Of a stretch of 64,000 bases of DNA, positions 31,399 through 39,489 are shown in pieces (the first letter of the stretch is position 1; each line of letters begins with the position of its first letter). Under the pieces are notes generated by a model that was not told the origin of the DNA, did no database searches, and was given only the letters and a program-made list of their open reading frames with translations. Origin of the DNA: Pseudomonas citronellolis (GTDB taxonomy: Bacteria; Pseudomonadota; Gammaproteobacteria; Pseudomonadales; Pseudomonadaceae); contig NZ_FOLS01000009.1 in assembly GCF_900112375.1 (NCBI RefSeq), positions 126,641 to 190,640 on the forward strand, given 5' to 3'. The translations under genes were made by a program, and so were the position numbers.

Positions 31399-31620
31399 AT
31401 GATCAATCGCGCGCTCCCAGCTTTCCTGCTCGTCCTGGGCCTTGGCGCACTCGCTGGCTGCTCCAGCCCCAGCGTCATCACCCTGAACGACGGCCGCGAG
31501 ATCCAGTCCGTCGACACGCCCAAGTACGACGACGACACCGGTTTCTATGAATTCGAACAACTGGACGGCAAACGCGTACGCGTGAACAAGGACCAGGTGC
31601 GTACCGTCAAGGATCTCTGA
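31399..31620 (+). CDS. YgdI/YgdR-family small lipoprotein
   Basis: A 73-residue lipoprotein. The signal peptide ends in lipobox LAGC, giving lipid-modified Cys21, followed by Ser-Ser rather than Asp, which predicts outer-membrane sorting. The mature part carries the DUF903 (YgdI/YgdR) pattern: ITLNDGREIQSVDTPKYD, then FYEFEQLDGKRVRVNKDQV, a small SH3-like barrel. The AGGAG at 31386-31390 supports start 31399. Function is unknown; homologues are abundant envelope proteins. Confidence 0.92.
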   Translation: MINRALPAFLLVLGLGALAGCSSPSVITLNDGREIQSVDTPKYDDDTGFYEFEQLDGKRVRVNKDQVRTVKDL

Positions 31621-31641
31621 TCCCCGACCTCCAGCACCAGG

Positions 31642-31684
31642 GCGCCCCGCCGGACTCCGAGTCCCGCGGGGCGTCGGCTTTTTC
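31642..31684 (+). terminator. intrinsic terminator after the lipoprotein gene
   Basis: Stem CGCCCCGC (31643-31650) pairs with GCGGGGCG (31666-31673), with an inner GGACTC/GAGTCC helix, and is followed by TCGGCTTTTTC. It lies 22 bases after the lipoprotein stop codon. Confidence 0.85.
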
Positions 31685-31766
31685 GGGGGGCGGAAAATAT
31701 TTCTGAAAAAATTTTCGCTAACCCCTTGTGCATCAAAAGTTTTTCGGTAGAATGCGCGCCATCAAA

Positions 31767-31843
31767 CGGAGCGTAGCGCAGCTTGGTAGCGCGTCTCGTT
31801 CGGGACGAGAAGGTCGCTGGTTCGAATCCAGTCGCTCCGACCA
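31767..31843 (+). tRNA. tRNA-Pro (anticodon CGG)
   Basis: A 77-base tRNA. The acceptor stem CGGAGCG/CGCTCCG, a D-arm with AGCTTGGTAGCGC, an anticodon loop TTCGGGA with anticodon CGG at 31801-31803, a T-arm with GGTTCGAATCC, discriminator A and encoded CCA all fold correctly. It reads CCG codons, common in this GC-rich genome. A promoter-like TTTTTCGG...TAGAAT precedes it within 30 bases. Confidence 0.97.
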
Positions 31844-31851
31844 ATTCCCGA

Positions 31852-31879
31852 AAAACCCGCCTTAACCGGCGGGTTTTTT
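31852..31879 (+). terminator. intrinsic terminator after tRNA-Pro
   Basis: The 8-bp stem AACCCGCC (31854-31861) / GGCGGGTT (31868-31875) has loop TTAACC and runs straight into a six-T tract. It begins 10 bases after the tRNA CCA end. Confidence 0.92.
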
Positions 31880-31904
31880 ATTGCCTGCGATTTTTCCCGG
31901 CAGG

Positions 31905-32048
31905 CATTTCCCCACCCGCGAATCACGCGCTGGGCGCGCGCCTACATGCTGTCCGGGAGAGCGTAGGAGCGGATTTATCCGCGATTCCGCCGGCAAGGCC
32001 GGCGCGCATGCCATCGCGGACGGAGTCCGCTCCTACACGTGTCTGGCT
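31905..32048. repeat. REP cluster E
   Basis: Between the tRNA terminator and the dehydrogenase stop lie REP arms: a CGCGAATCACGCGCTGGGCGCG arm ending in CCTAC near 31945, GTAGGAGCGGATTTATCCGC at 31963-31982, and GCGGACGGAGTCCGCTCCTAC ending near 32036. The cluster is again at a convergent 3' junction. Confidence 0.8.
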
Positions 32049-32924
32049 TCAGGCCTGCCCCGAACGGCGCATCGCCACCTGCGCCAGCGCCGCCCAGTCC
32101 CGCTCGCCGTCGCCCTGGGCCACCGCTTCCAGCAGGTTGTCGCGCAGCACGCTGGCGAACGGCAGCGGCACGTGGCGGCTCTGCCCCGCCGCCAGGGCCA
32201 GGCCCACGTCCTTCAGGCCGAGCACCAGGCGGAACGCCGCCGGCTCGTAGCGCTGCTCGGCGATCAGCGCGCCATAGTTGCGGTACACCGGCGCGTTGAA
32301 CAGGGTGCTGCCCATGATATCCAGCAACTGCGCCGGCTCCACCCCGAAGCCCTTGGCCAGGGCCGAAGCCTCGCCCATGGCCTCGATGGCGCTGGCGATC
32401 ATGAAGTTGCCGGCGATCTTCACCGCCGCCGCGCTCAGGGGAGCGTCGCCCAGCGGCCAGGTCTTCTGCCCCATCAGGTCCAGCAGCGGCTGCACTTCGG
32501 CGATGGCCTCGGCGGGCCCGGCGGCGAGGATGTTGAGCTTGCCAGCCGCGGCCACGTCGGTGCGGCCGAACACCGGCGCGGCGATGAAGGCGACGTCGCG
32601 CTGGCGATGGCGCTCGGCCAGCTCGCCCACCAGGGCCACCGACAGCGTGGCCATGCTCAGGTGGATCAGCCCCGGCCGCGCCGAGTCCAGGGCGCCGCTG
32701 TCGAGGAGCACCGCACGGGTCGCGGTGTCGTCGGCGAGCATGGAAATCACCACGTCGGCATCGAAGGCCGCGACCGGGTCGGCCGCCGCCAGGCCGCCCA
32801 GGGCCAGCAATGGCTCCAGCGCCGCCGGCGAGCGGTTCCACAGGTGCACCTGGTGACCGCCGCGGATGAGGTTCGCGGCCATGCCGGCGCCCATGCCGCC
32901 AAGACCGAGGAATCCGATTTTCAT
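32049..32924 (-). CDS. NAD(P)-dependent beta-hydroxyacid dehydrogenase family oxidoreductase
   Basis: A 291-residue 3-hydroxyisobutyrate-dehydrogenase-family enzyme. The Rossmann motif GFLGLGGMGAGMAANL opens the protein (about 4-19). The catalytic Lys lies in AAAVKIAGNFMIASA (about 170), and the helical C-terminal domain is typical. The substrate is unknown; relatives reduce succinic or glyoxylic semialdehydes or tartronate semialdehyde. Start 32924 (MKIGFLG) is fixed by the Rossmann fold; the longer frame adds 15 non-conserved residues. Confidence 0.9.
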   Translation of the reverse strand: MKIGFLGLGGMGAGMAANLIRGGHQVHLWNRSPAALEPLLALGGLAAADPVAAFDADVVISMLADDTATRAVLLDSGALDSARPGLIHLSMATLSVALVGELAERHRQRDVAFIAAPVFGRTDVAAAGKLNILAAGPAEAIAEVQPLLDLMGQKTWPLGDAPLSAAAVKIAGNFMIASAIEAMGEASALAKGFGVEPAQLLDIMGSTLFNAPVYRNYGALIAEQRYEPAAFRLVLGLKDVGLALAAGQSRHVPLPFASVLRDNLLEAVAQGDGERDWAALAQVAMRRSGQA

Positions 32925-33005
32925 AAGTGCTGTCTCCAACGAAAGGGTACGACAGCGCAAGACTGACACAGAGCAGCGCCAGGCACAGAAACGTCGGAGG
33001 AAAAA

Positions 33006-33245
33006 TCAGCAGCGCAAAAAAGCAGCTACCTGTTCGGCGTCGAACGGCCAGTTCAGCTCCGCTCCCGTGTCACAGCGGCGCAGCACCGGGATGCTGAGGC
33101 CGTAGCGCTCGACCCATTCCTCGCGGTCGGCGATGTCGATCAGTTCCACCAGCAGGCCGTGCTCGACGAAAGGCATCAGCACCGCTTCCGCCACCTCGCA
33201 CAGGTGGCAACCCAGGGTTCCGAACAGTTGGCATTCAGGGCCCAT
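33006..33245 (-). CDS. glutaredoxin-family (DUF836) protein
   Basis: A 79-residue thioredoxin-fold protein. CHLC (GTLGCHLCEVAEAVL, about residues 9-23) is a CxxC motif in the place of the glutaredoxin active site, and a cis-proline segment SIPVLRRCD follows near residue 51. It could act as a thiol-disulphide oxidoreductase. The strong GGAGGAG upstream decides for ATG 33245 over an upstream alternative at 33263. It overlaps no neighbour and lies 14 bases after the tetR stop, so it is probably co-transcribed with tetR. Confidence 0.88.
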   Translation of the reverse strand: MGPECQLFGTLGCHLCEVAEAVLMPFVEHGLLVELIDIADREEWVERYGLSIPVLRRCDTGAELNWPFDAEQVAAFLRC

Positions 33246-33259
33246 CGTCTCCTCCCCCG

Positions 33260-33826
33260 TCAATGGCCGGCCTGGCGCAGCAAGGTTTCCGCCACCTCGC
33301 GCGCTTCCAGGGCCTGGTCGGCCGGACCGTGCATGTGCGCCATGACCAGCACCCCTTCCAGCAAATATTGCAGCTGCCGCGCCAGCTTGCCCGGTTCGTG
33401 CACGCCGAGGGCCTCCAGTTGGCGACGGAAGAACGCTTCGACGAAGCCCTTGTGCTCGGCGGCCTGGCGGTGGATCGGGTGGCCGCGATCATGGAACTCG
33501 GCGGCCGCGTGGATGAAGGCGCAACCGCTGAAACCGTCCTCGTGCAGGTAGCCGTGCAGGTTGTCGAAGACCGCCAGGATGGCCTCGCGCGGCGCCCGCC
33601 GCGGCGCATCGCCGAAACGCCGCAAGGTGCGCGCATGGCGTTCCTCCAGGGCGGCCATGATCAGCTCGTCCTTGGACTTGAAGTGCTTGTACAGGGTCAT
33701 CTTGGCCACCCCGGACTCGGCCAGGATGCGGTCGATGCCCGTGGCGTGGTAGCCCTCGCGGTAGAACAGCTCGAGGGCGGTATTGAGCAACTGCTCGCGC
33801 TTGCTGGAAGCCTTGCTGGACGTCAT
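33260..33826 (-). CDS. TetR-family regulator
   Basis: A 188-residue TetR repressor. The N-terminal helix-turn-helix (about 24-47; IDRILAESGVAKMTLYKHFKSK) is typical, with a C-terminal domain of the AcrR/YcdC-like kind (CAFIHAAAEFHD, about residue 100). The gene is divergent from a glutathione S-transferase, and a perfect palindrome lies between them at 33915-33928, the probable operator. The AGGAGG upstream supports start 33826 over 33847. It probably senses an electrophile or redox-active compound removed by the GST, which is inference. Confidence 0.9.
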   Translation of the reverse strand: MTSSKASSKREQLLNTALELFYREGYHATGIDRILAESGVAKMTLYKHFKSKDELIMAALEERHARTLRRFGDAPRRAPREAILAVFDNLHGYLHEDGFSGCAFIHAAAEFHDRGHPIHRQAAEHKGFVEAFFRRQLEALGVHEPGKLARQLQYLLEGVLVMAHMHGPADQALEAREVAETLLRQAGH

Positions 33827-33914
33827 GGGCACCTCCTGGGCGGTCATTATGCGCGAGGCGTCGGCGCTCTTGAACCGGCGGGCACGGGATGGCCGTATTT
33901 CGAGCTTGAACTAT

Positions 33915-33928
33915 ACAGACTTGTCTGT
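33915..33928. promoter_or_regulatory. TetR operator palindrome between tetR and GST gene
   Basis: The perfect inverted repeat ACAGAC-TT-GTCTGT sits in the 154-base divergent gap, 52 bases before the GST start, embedded in ATACAGACTTGTCTGTCTAAT, which includes a possible -10 (TAATAT). Tight TAGACAG/CTGTCTA palindromes are typical of TetR operators. Confidence 0.7.
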
Positions 33929-33980
33929 CTAATATTTGCCGGAACCGTTCCCGACAACAACACCCAGCAGGAACACCGCC

Positions 33981-34577
33981 ATGAAACTGCACGACATCCC
34001 GCTCTCAGGAAATGCCTACAAGGTCCGCCTGTTCCTCAGCCTGATCGGCCAGAGCGCCGAGCTGGTCAACGTCGACCTGCGCAGCGGCGTGCACAAGCGC
34101 CCCGCCTTCCTCGCCATCAACCCGCGCGGCCAGGTGCCAGCCCTGGAGGATGGCGATTTCGGCCTGGGCGATTCCCAGGCCATCCTGGTCTACCTGGCGC
34201 GCCGCTATGCCGAGCCGTCCTGGTACCCGCTGGACGCCGAGCCCCAGGGGCGCATCGCCCACTGGCTGAGTTTCGCCGCCAACGAGATCCAGCACGGTCC
34301 GGCACAGGCGAGGGTCATCCAGTTGTTCAAGCGCCCCGGCGACCTCGGCGCAGCCCAGGCCAAGGCGCGCCAGGCCCTGGAACTGCTCGACGGGGAACTG
34401 TCGCGGCATCCCTGGCTGGCCCGTACGGCCGGGCCGAGCATCGCCGACATCGCGGTCTACCCCTACGTCGCCCTGGCCCCCGAAGGCGGCCTGGACACCA
34501 CTGCCTACCCCCACGTGCAGGCCTGGCAGGAACGCATCCGCGCCCTCCCCGGCTACCTCCCCCTGCCCACGCTCTGA
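33981..34577 (+). CDS. glutathione S-transferase family protein
   Basis: A 198-residue GST with an N-terminal thioredoxin-like domain (1-78; PLSGNAYKVRLFLSLIG, glutathione-binding GQVPALEDGDFGLGDSQAI with the Asp-Ser pair) and a helical C-terminal domain (about 85-198, containing the AGPSIADIAVYPY capping-box motif). It probably conjugates or reduces electrophiles. It is divergent from the TetR gene and followed after 22 bases by a metallo-beta-lactamase-fold gene likely in the same transcript. Confidence 0.92.
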   Translation: MKLHDIPLSGNAYKVRLFLSLIGQSAELVNVDLRSGVHKRPAFLAINPRGQVPALEDGDFGLGDSQAILVYLARRYAEPSWYPLDAEPQGRIAHWLSFAANEIQHGPAQARVIQLFKRPGDLGAAQAKARQALELLDGELSRHPWLARTAGPSIADIAVYPYVALAPEGGLDTTAYPHVQAWQERIRALPGYLPLPTL

Positions 34578-34599
34578 GCCGTCGAAAAGGATGCCGAAC

Positions 34600-35466
34600 A
34601 TGCGCCTCGCCAGATGCTTCCTCGCCCTGCTGCTGGGGTTGGCCAGCCTGCCCGGCCACGCCGACGGGCTGCGCTTCGCCCTGGTGCGCACCTCCGGGCT
34701 CACCACCCTCGACGCCCTGACCCTCGCCGACGGCGACTGGACGCGAAAGGTGCGCGTCAACCACACAGCGCTGCTCATCCAGCACCATGCGGCCACGCTG
34801 CTGTTCGACACCGGCCTGGGCAGCCAGGCGCAGGCGCAATTCGCCCGGGACATGCCCTGGTGGGACAAGCCGCTGTTCCGTTTCGGCGAGGTGCATCCGG
34901 TGCGCGAGCAACTGGCCGGCAGCGGCATCCGCATCGACCGCATCTACCTGTCCCACGCACACTGGGACCATGCCTCGGCACTGGTGGACTTCCCCGAGGT
35001 GCCGGTATGGGCGCCCTATGCGGAAATCGACTACGCCCACATCGCCACGCCGCCGGCGGTGTTCCCCAGCCAGTTCAGCGCGGCGACGCCCTGGCGGCCC
35101 TACGTGTTCTCGCCCACGCCCTTCCTGGCCTTCGACGAGAGCCTGGACCTGTTCGGCGACGGCAGCCTGGTGCTGGTGCCGATGCCCGGCCACACGCCCG
35201 GCTCGGTCGGCCTGTTCCTCACCCTGGCGGACGGCCGCCGCTTCTTCTTCAGCGGCGACACCAGCTGGCGCCTGGAAGGCTTCAGCGGTCCGCGGCAGAA
35301 GTTCTGGGTCAGCAGCCGCCTGGTGGACCGCGACCGCGGGCAGACCCTGGCGCAACTGGCGAAGGTCCACGAAATGCTCCTGGCGCACCCGGAAATCACC
35401 GTGGTCCCGGCGCACGACGCGCAGGTACAGGACCGCCTCGGCTACTACCCGCATTGGGTGCAATGA
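34600..35466 (+). CDS. exported metallo-beta-lactamase-fold hydrolase
   Basis: A 288-residue MBL-fold protein with a Sec signal peptide (about 1-21, ending in PGHA). The zinc motif HxHxDH appears as SHAHWDHASAL near residue 115; further ligands are the His in MPGHTPGS and the Asp in FSGDTSW, and the final His in VVPAHDAQ. The closest relatives by pattern are lactonase-like or thioesterase-like MBL proteins. ATG 34600 is favoured over 34591, since AAGG at 34587-34590 spaces correctly. It probably shares the GST transcript. Confidence 0.85.
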   Translation: MRLARCFLALLLGLASLPGHADGLRFALVRTSGLTTLDALTLADGDWTRKVRVNHTALLIQHHAATLLFDTGLGSQAQAQFARDMPWWDKPLFRFGEVHPVREQLAGSGIRIDRIYLSHAHWDHASALVDFPEVPVWAPYAEIDYAHIATPPAVFPSQFSAATPWRPYVFSPTPFLAFDESLDLFGDGSLVLVPMPGHTPGSVGLFLTLADGRRFFFSGDTSWRLEGFSGPRQKFWVSSRLVDRDRGQTLAQLAKVHEMLLAHPEITVVPAHDAQVQDRLGYYPHWVQ

Positions 35467-35663
35467 AAGGCCCTCCTTTGGTGCAGAGCGCAGGGGGTAG
35501 GCCAACTCCAGGCAAATCAGCGGGATAACTCGGAGAACAGCGACTAAGGTCTAAGAGTCGGAAAAAGCCTGTAATGATTTAGTAGACAGGCTGTAACAGA
35601 TCGACATGCCGGCGTAGTCCAGGCATCACCGAACTGCTCAAAGCGCTCGAGGAGACAATAACA

Positions 35664-36947
35664 ATGAGCAAGACTCCGATCGCCCGCGCCGTGGCCATGG
35701 CCACGCTGGGTTCCACCTGCATCATCCCCGCCCTGGCTCACGCCGACTTCATCTCGGACAGCAAGGCCAGCGTCGAACTGCGCAACTTCTACTTCAACCG
35801 CGATTTCCGCACCTCCACTCCGGCCCAGCAGAGCAAGGCCGAAGAGTGGGCGCAGGGCTTCATCCTGCGTTACGAGTCCGGCTATACCGAGGGCACCATT
35901 GGCGTGGGGGTAGACGCCATCGGCATGCTCGGCCTGAAGCTGGACTCCAGCGCGGACCGCACCGGCACCGGCCTGCTGCCCAAGACCGCCGACGGCGACG
36001 CCGCCGACGACTACAGCAAGCTGGGCATGACCGCCAAGCTGCGCTACGAGAAGAACACCCTGAAGGTCGGCACCCTGATCCCGAAACTGCCGGTGATCAT
36101 GCCCAACGACAGCCGCCTGCTGCCGCAGGTGTTCCTGGGCGGCGCCTTCAACTCCACCCAGCTCGACGGCCTGACCTTCGACGCCGGCCGCCTGAACCAG
36201 ACCAACCTGCGCGATTCCTCCGACTACCAGGAGATGACCATCACCGGCGGCGGCAAGAAGAACATCACCTTCCGCACCGGCGCCACCACCAACGAATTCG
36301 ACTTCGCCGGCGGCACCTACGCCTGGACCAAGAACTTCAGCACCGGTTACCACTACGGCCAGCTGGAGGACTTCTACAAGCAGCACTTCCTGACTGCGAC
36401 CTACGTCCTGCCGATCACCGAGGGCCAGTCGCTGAAGACCGACCTGCGCTGGGCCAAGTCCAACGACGACGGCACCAGCAACGTCGACAACAAGGCGCTC
36501 AACGCCATGTTCACCTACAGCCTGGGCTACCACGCCTTCGGCCTCGGCTACCAGAAGATGAGCGGCGACACCGGCTTCGCCTACATCAACGGCACCGATC
36601 CCTACCTGGTGAACTTCGTACAGATCAACGACTTCGCCAACAAGGACGAGAAGTCCTGGCAGGCTCGCTACGACTACAACTTCGCCGGCATCGGCATCCC
36701 TGGCCTGACCTTCATGACCCGCTACATCAAGGGCGACAATATCGACCTGCTGACTACCAGCGGTGAAGGTAAGGAATGGGAGCGCGATACCGATGTCGCC
36801 TATGTGTTCCAGGACGGTGTGCTGAAGGGCTTCGGCGTGAAATGGCGTAACGCGACCACTCGCAGCAACTTCAGTCGGAACTCTGCTGCCAGCAATGCTG
36901 CGGATGAGAACCGTCTGATCCTCAGCTATACCATGCCGCTCTGGTAG
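35664..36947 (+). CDS. opdQ: OprD-family outer membrane porin (OpdQ-like)
   Basis: A 427-residue substrate-specific porin. A signal peptide (about 1-26, ending in LAHA) precedes the OprD barrel, which starts DFISDSKASVELRNFYFNRDFR, the family N-terminus, and ends SYTMPLW with a C-terminal aromatic for BamA insertion. Synteny with the PAO1 stretch around PA3038 suggests OpdQ, a porin associated with nitrate-, oxygen- and salt-dependent expression there. The substrate is not evident from sequence. GAGGAGA precedes ATG 35664, and an intrinsic terminator follows the stop. The 197-base upstream gap is AT-richer than its surroundings. Confidence 0.9.
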   Translation: MSKTPIARAVAMATLGSTCIIPALAHADFISDSKASVELRNFYFNRDFRTSTPAQQSKAEEWAQGFILRYESGYTEGTIGVGVDAIGMLGLKLDSSADRTGTGLLPKTADGDAADDYSKLGMTAKLRYEKNTLKVGTLIPKLPVIMPNDSRLLPQVFLGGAFNSTQLDGLTFDAGRLNQTNLRDSSDYQEMTITGGGKKNITFRTGATTNEFDFAGGTYAWTKNFSTGYHYGQLEDFYKQHFLTATYVLPITEGQSLKTDLRWAKSNDDGTSNVDNKALNAMFTYSLGYHAFGLGYQKMSGDTGFAYINGTDPYLVNFVQINDFANKDEKSWQARYDYNFAGIGIPGLTFMTRYIKGDNIDLLTTSGEGKEWERDTDVAYVFQDGVLKGFGVKWRNATTRSNFSRNSAASNAADENRLILSYTMPLW

Positions 36948-37852
36948 CGGACTGCCGGCGGGGGGCCATGCGTAGTGGCCTTCCGGCTTGGCGCCAGTGG
37001 CCTTGGTGGTAATTTGGGCCACTCATGAGAATGCCGTTTCTCTCCCTGGGGGAAACGGCATTTTCATGTGGGATGGGCTCTGGCTACGCTTGCGGAGCTT
37101 TGTCCCGTGCTCCGCCTCCCACCTCGTCATTCCCGCGAACGCGGGAACCCAGTTGCCTTGGCTTGGGCGTTTCTGCGCCGCTCCGAGTCTGCGGAGATTT
37201 TTTGTTTCGCCCCCTCGGGCGAGTCCCTTTTGTCAAACGCCACAAAAGGAACCAAAAAGGCTTGCCCCAACATACGGGCCCGATGAAGCCGGGCTACCCT
37301 CACGAATTCCCCCGCCACGGAGGCCCGCCCCGAGGGTACGTCCCTGTAGCCCGCGGGGCTCTCGCGACATCCATGTCGCATGACCTCCTGAGCGCCGGTT
37401 TCGCTCGGCCTTCTGAAGGGGCGTTTCGGTGCGCTCGGACGTTTCTCTGGAAGTCCAAGAGCAAACGCGCTTTTGCTTTTGCTCTTCGTAGGAGCGAGCT
37501 TGCTCGCGAACTGGCCGGTGACATCCGCGCACGGGTTCAACTCCGCCCCTCTCCCTAACCCTCTCCCTGAAGGGAGAGGGAACCGTTGGGCAGGGCTTGA
37601 TGTTATGGCGTTAGCCGGCAGCCTCGGTGATGTCCGGCTGGAGCCAATTCTTTTCTCGGCACGGACTGCCCCCTCTCCCGCTTGCGGGAGAGGGTTGGGG
37701 AGAGGGCGCTCTTGAACCCAGCACCTAAATCCGTAGGGCGCCTAACACCTACGGCGTTATCCACCACGACACCAGGAAAGCACGAACGGAGCGGACTCCG
37801 TCCGCGATTGAATTCACCGGCCACGCCAGATACCCCAATGGACGGACAGCAT
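36948..37852. repeat. 905-base repeat island between opdQ and the ammonium transporter
   Basis: After the opdQ terminator this convergent gap holds several dispersed-repeat types and no supported gene. ATTCCCGCGAACGCGGGAA (37128-37146) is a hairpin of a widespread bacterial repeat. At about 37190-37470 lies a long element (TTTTGTCAAACGCCACAAAAGGAACC at its start, in two parts, and ending with AAGAGCAAACGCGCTTTTGC) that resembles dispersed non-coding elements of pseudomonads. A REP arm GTAGGAGCGAGCTTGCTCGC sits at 37489-37508. CCCTCTCCC...GGGAGAGGG hairpins lie at 37549-37580 and 37670-37708. Confidence 0.75.
37029..37065 (+). terminator. intrinsic terminator after opdQ
   Basis: The 10-bp stem ATGCCGTTTC (37031-37040) / GAAACGGCAT (37052-37061) is followed by TTTTC. 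The same stem sequence recurs at the rocS-like gene terminator (43678-43708). Confidence 0.88.
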
Positions 37853-39061
37853 TCAATCGTGATTGATCGCCCCGATCTTGTGGATCGACAGGTCAGCCCC
37901 GTAATACTCCTCCTCCTGGCTCAGGCGAATACCCACCACCACCTTGATCCCGCCGTAGACCAACACCCCACCGACGAAGGCGATGACCACGCCCAGCAGA
38001 GTGCCCAACACCTGGCTGACCAGACTCACCCCACCCAAACCACCCAGCGCCTGCTGGCCGAAGACGCCGCAGGCGATGCCGCCCCAGGCGCCGCACAGGC
38101 CGTGCAGCGGCCACACGCCGAGTACGTCGTCGAGCTTCCAGCGCGTCTGCGCCGCGGTGAACACCCAGACGAACAGCGCACCGGCTACAAGGCCAGTGGC
38201 CAGGGCGCCCACCGGGTGCATCAGGTCGGAACCGGCGCACACTGCTACCAGCCCGGCCAACGGGCCGTTGTGCAGGAAGCCGGGGTCGTTGCGCCCCACC
38301 AGCAGCGAGGCGATGGTGCCGCCGACCATGGCCAGCAACGAGTTCACCGCCACCAGGCCGCTGGCGTGGTCCAGGGTCTGTGCGCTCATCACGTTGAAGC
38401 CGAACCAGCCGACCACCAGGATCCAGGCGCCCAGGGCCAGGAACGGGATGTTCGACGGCGCGAAGGCCACCAGCCGGCCCTCGCGATAGCGGCCGTTGCG
38501 CGGGCCCAGCAGCAGCACCGCGGCCAGCGCCAGCCAGCCGCCGAAGGCGTGCACCACGACGGAGCCGGCGAAGTCATGGAAAGGCGCGCCGAACTTCAGC
38601 GCCAGCCAGGCCTGCAGGCCATGGTTGCCGTTCCACGCCATGCCCTCGAAGAAGGGGTAGACGAAGGCCACGATCAGCGCCGTGGCGCACAGCTGCGGGG
38701 CGAATCTGGCGCGCTCGGCGATGCCCCCGGAAATGATCGCGGGGATGGCGGCGGCGAAGGTCAGCAGGAAGAAGAACTTGACCAGCGCGTAGCCGTTCTC
38801 CGCGCTCAGCTCACTGGCCGGTTTGAGGAAATCCACACCGTAGGCGACCCAGTAGCCGATGAAGAAATACGCCAGGCTGGAGACGGCGAAGTCCGAGAGG
38901 ATCTTCGACAGCGCATTGACCTGGTTCTTCAGGCGCACCGTGCCGACCTCGAGGAAGGCGAAGCCGGCATGCATGGCCAGCACCATCACGGCGCCCAGCA
39001 GGATGAACAGGGTGTTGGAACCGTGGATCAGGGTTTCCACGGCACTGTTGAGGTTTTCCAT
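37853..39061 (-). CDS. amt: ammonium transporter (Amt/MEP/Rh family)
   Basis: A 402-residue ammonium channel with about 11 transmembrane helices. The family signature is visible in helix 5-6: DFAGSVVVHAFGGWLAL (about 166-182), where the first pore His lies, and the second pore His is in GVWPLHGLCGAWGG near residue 318. The C-terminal tail is short and ends GAINHD. No glnK gene lies next to it, so gating by GlnK would act in trans. A sigma-54 promoter candidate is found about 260 bases upstream. Rh or urea-channel function is unlikely given the motif match. Confidence 0.95.
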   Translation of the reverse strand: MENLNSAVETLIHGSNTLFILLGAVMVLAMHAGFAFLEVGTVRLKNQVNALSKILSDFAVSSLAYFFIGYWVAYGVDFLKPASELSAENGYALVKFFFLLTFAAAIPAIISGGIAERARFAPQLCATALIVAFVYPFFEGMAWNGNHGLQAWLALKFGAPFHDFAGSVVVHAFGGWLALAAVLLLGPRNGRYREGRLVAFAPSNIPFLALGAWILVVGWFGFNVMSAQTLDHASGLVAVNSLLAMVGGTIASLLVGRNDPGFLHNGPLAGLVAVCAGSDLMHPVGALATGLVAGALFVWVFTAAQTRWKLDDVLGVWPLHGLCGAWGGIACGVFGQQALGGLGGVSLVSQVLGTLLGVVIAFVGGVLVYGGIKVVVGIRLSQEEEYYGADLSIHKIGAINHD

Positions 39062-39489
39062 GAATCAGGCAGCCCCGGATCAGACCGAAAAAGCACCAAA
39101 ACAGCTCATCGCCCCGGCGCACCGCACCAGCATGAAGCGCAGACGCACCGATAAGGTCCACCCCACTGCTCCACACAGCACACGAGGATGCGCAGGGGTA
39201 CCTCTGTTTTTTTGATTTTTCTTTTGTCTTTCAGTTGGTTAATGGATTTTCCGGCGGTCTTCGGACGTCCCTGAACGCCCCTCTCTGGGGCACTCACACC
39301 GGATGACGCACCATGGCGTTGCAAGCGGCATACCATGCGTGAAACGGGCGAAGCGGCGCGGACTGGTCTTCAATGAACGGGCCTGTGCCCTGCTCTGCGT
39401 CGCCGCTTCGCCGGCGATTTATGGGAAACTTCCCAACGCCACGGGGCTCAGAAACCAGTGAACCCCTCGCAAACACAAGGAGCCTCACA
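39062..39489. promoter_or_regulatory. divergent promoter region of amt and the YqjD-type operon
   Basis: This 428-base gap has no gene. Near 39205-39245 it is strikingly T-rich (TGTTTTTTTGATTTTTC), which on the minus strand gives A-tracts in the amt leader. On the minus strand, TGGTATGCCGCTTGC (39335 to 39321) fits the sigma-54 pattern TGGCAC-N5-TTGC with correct GG/GC spacing, though with mismatches in the middle. AAGGAG at 39476-39481 serves the plus-strand gene. Confidence 0.5.
39321..39335 (-). promoter_or_regulatory. candidate sigma-54 promoter for amt
   Basis: Read on the minus strand, TGG-TAT-GCCGC-TTGC has GG and GC dinucleotides exactly 10 bases apart as RpoN promoters require; the CAC of the consensus -24 element is TAT here. 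Ammonium transporter genes are classic NtrC/RpoN targets. No convincing NtrC palindrome was found upstream, so this stays a candidate. Confidence 0.4.

Noticed and set aside
31720-31766. Small RNA gene upstream of tRNA-Pro
   Set aside because: The T-rich stretch looks like the tRNA promoter region following the lipoprotein terminator; no separate hairpin or terminator was seen.
37025-37558. 177-aa ORF after opdQ
   Set aside because: It begins inside the terminator hairpin and translates dispersed repeats (FPRTREPS and RRSELARE peptides), so it is not a gene.
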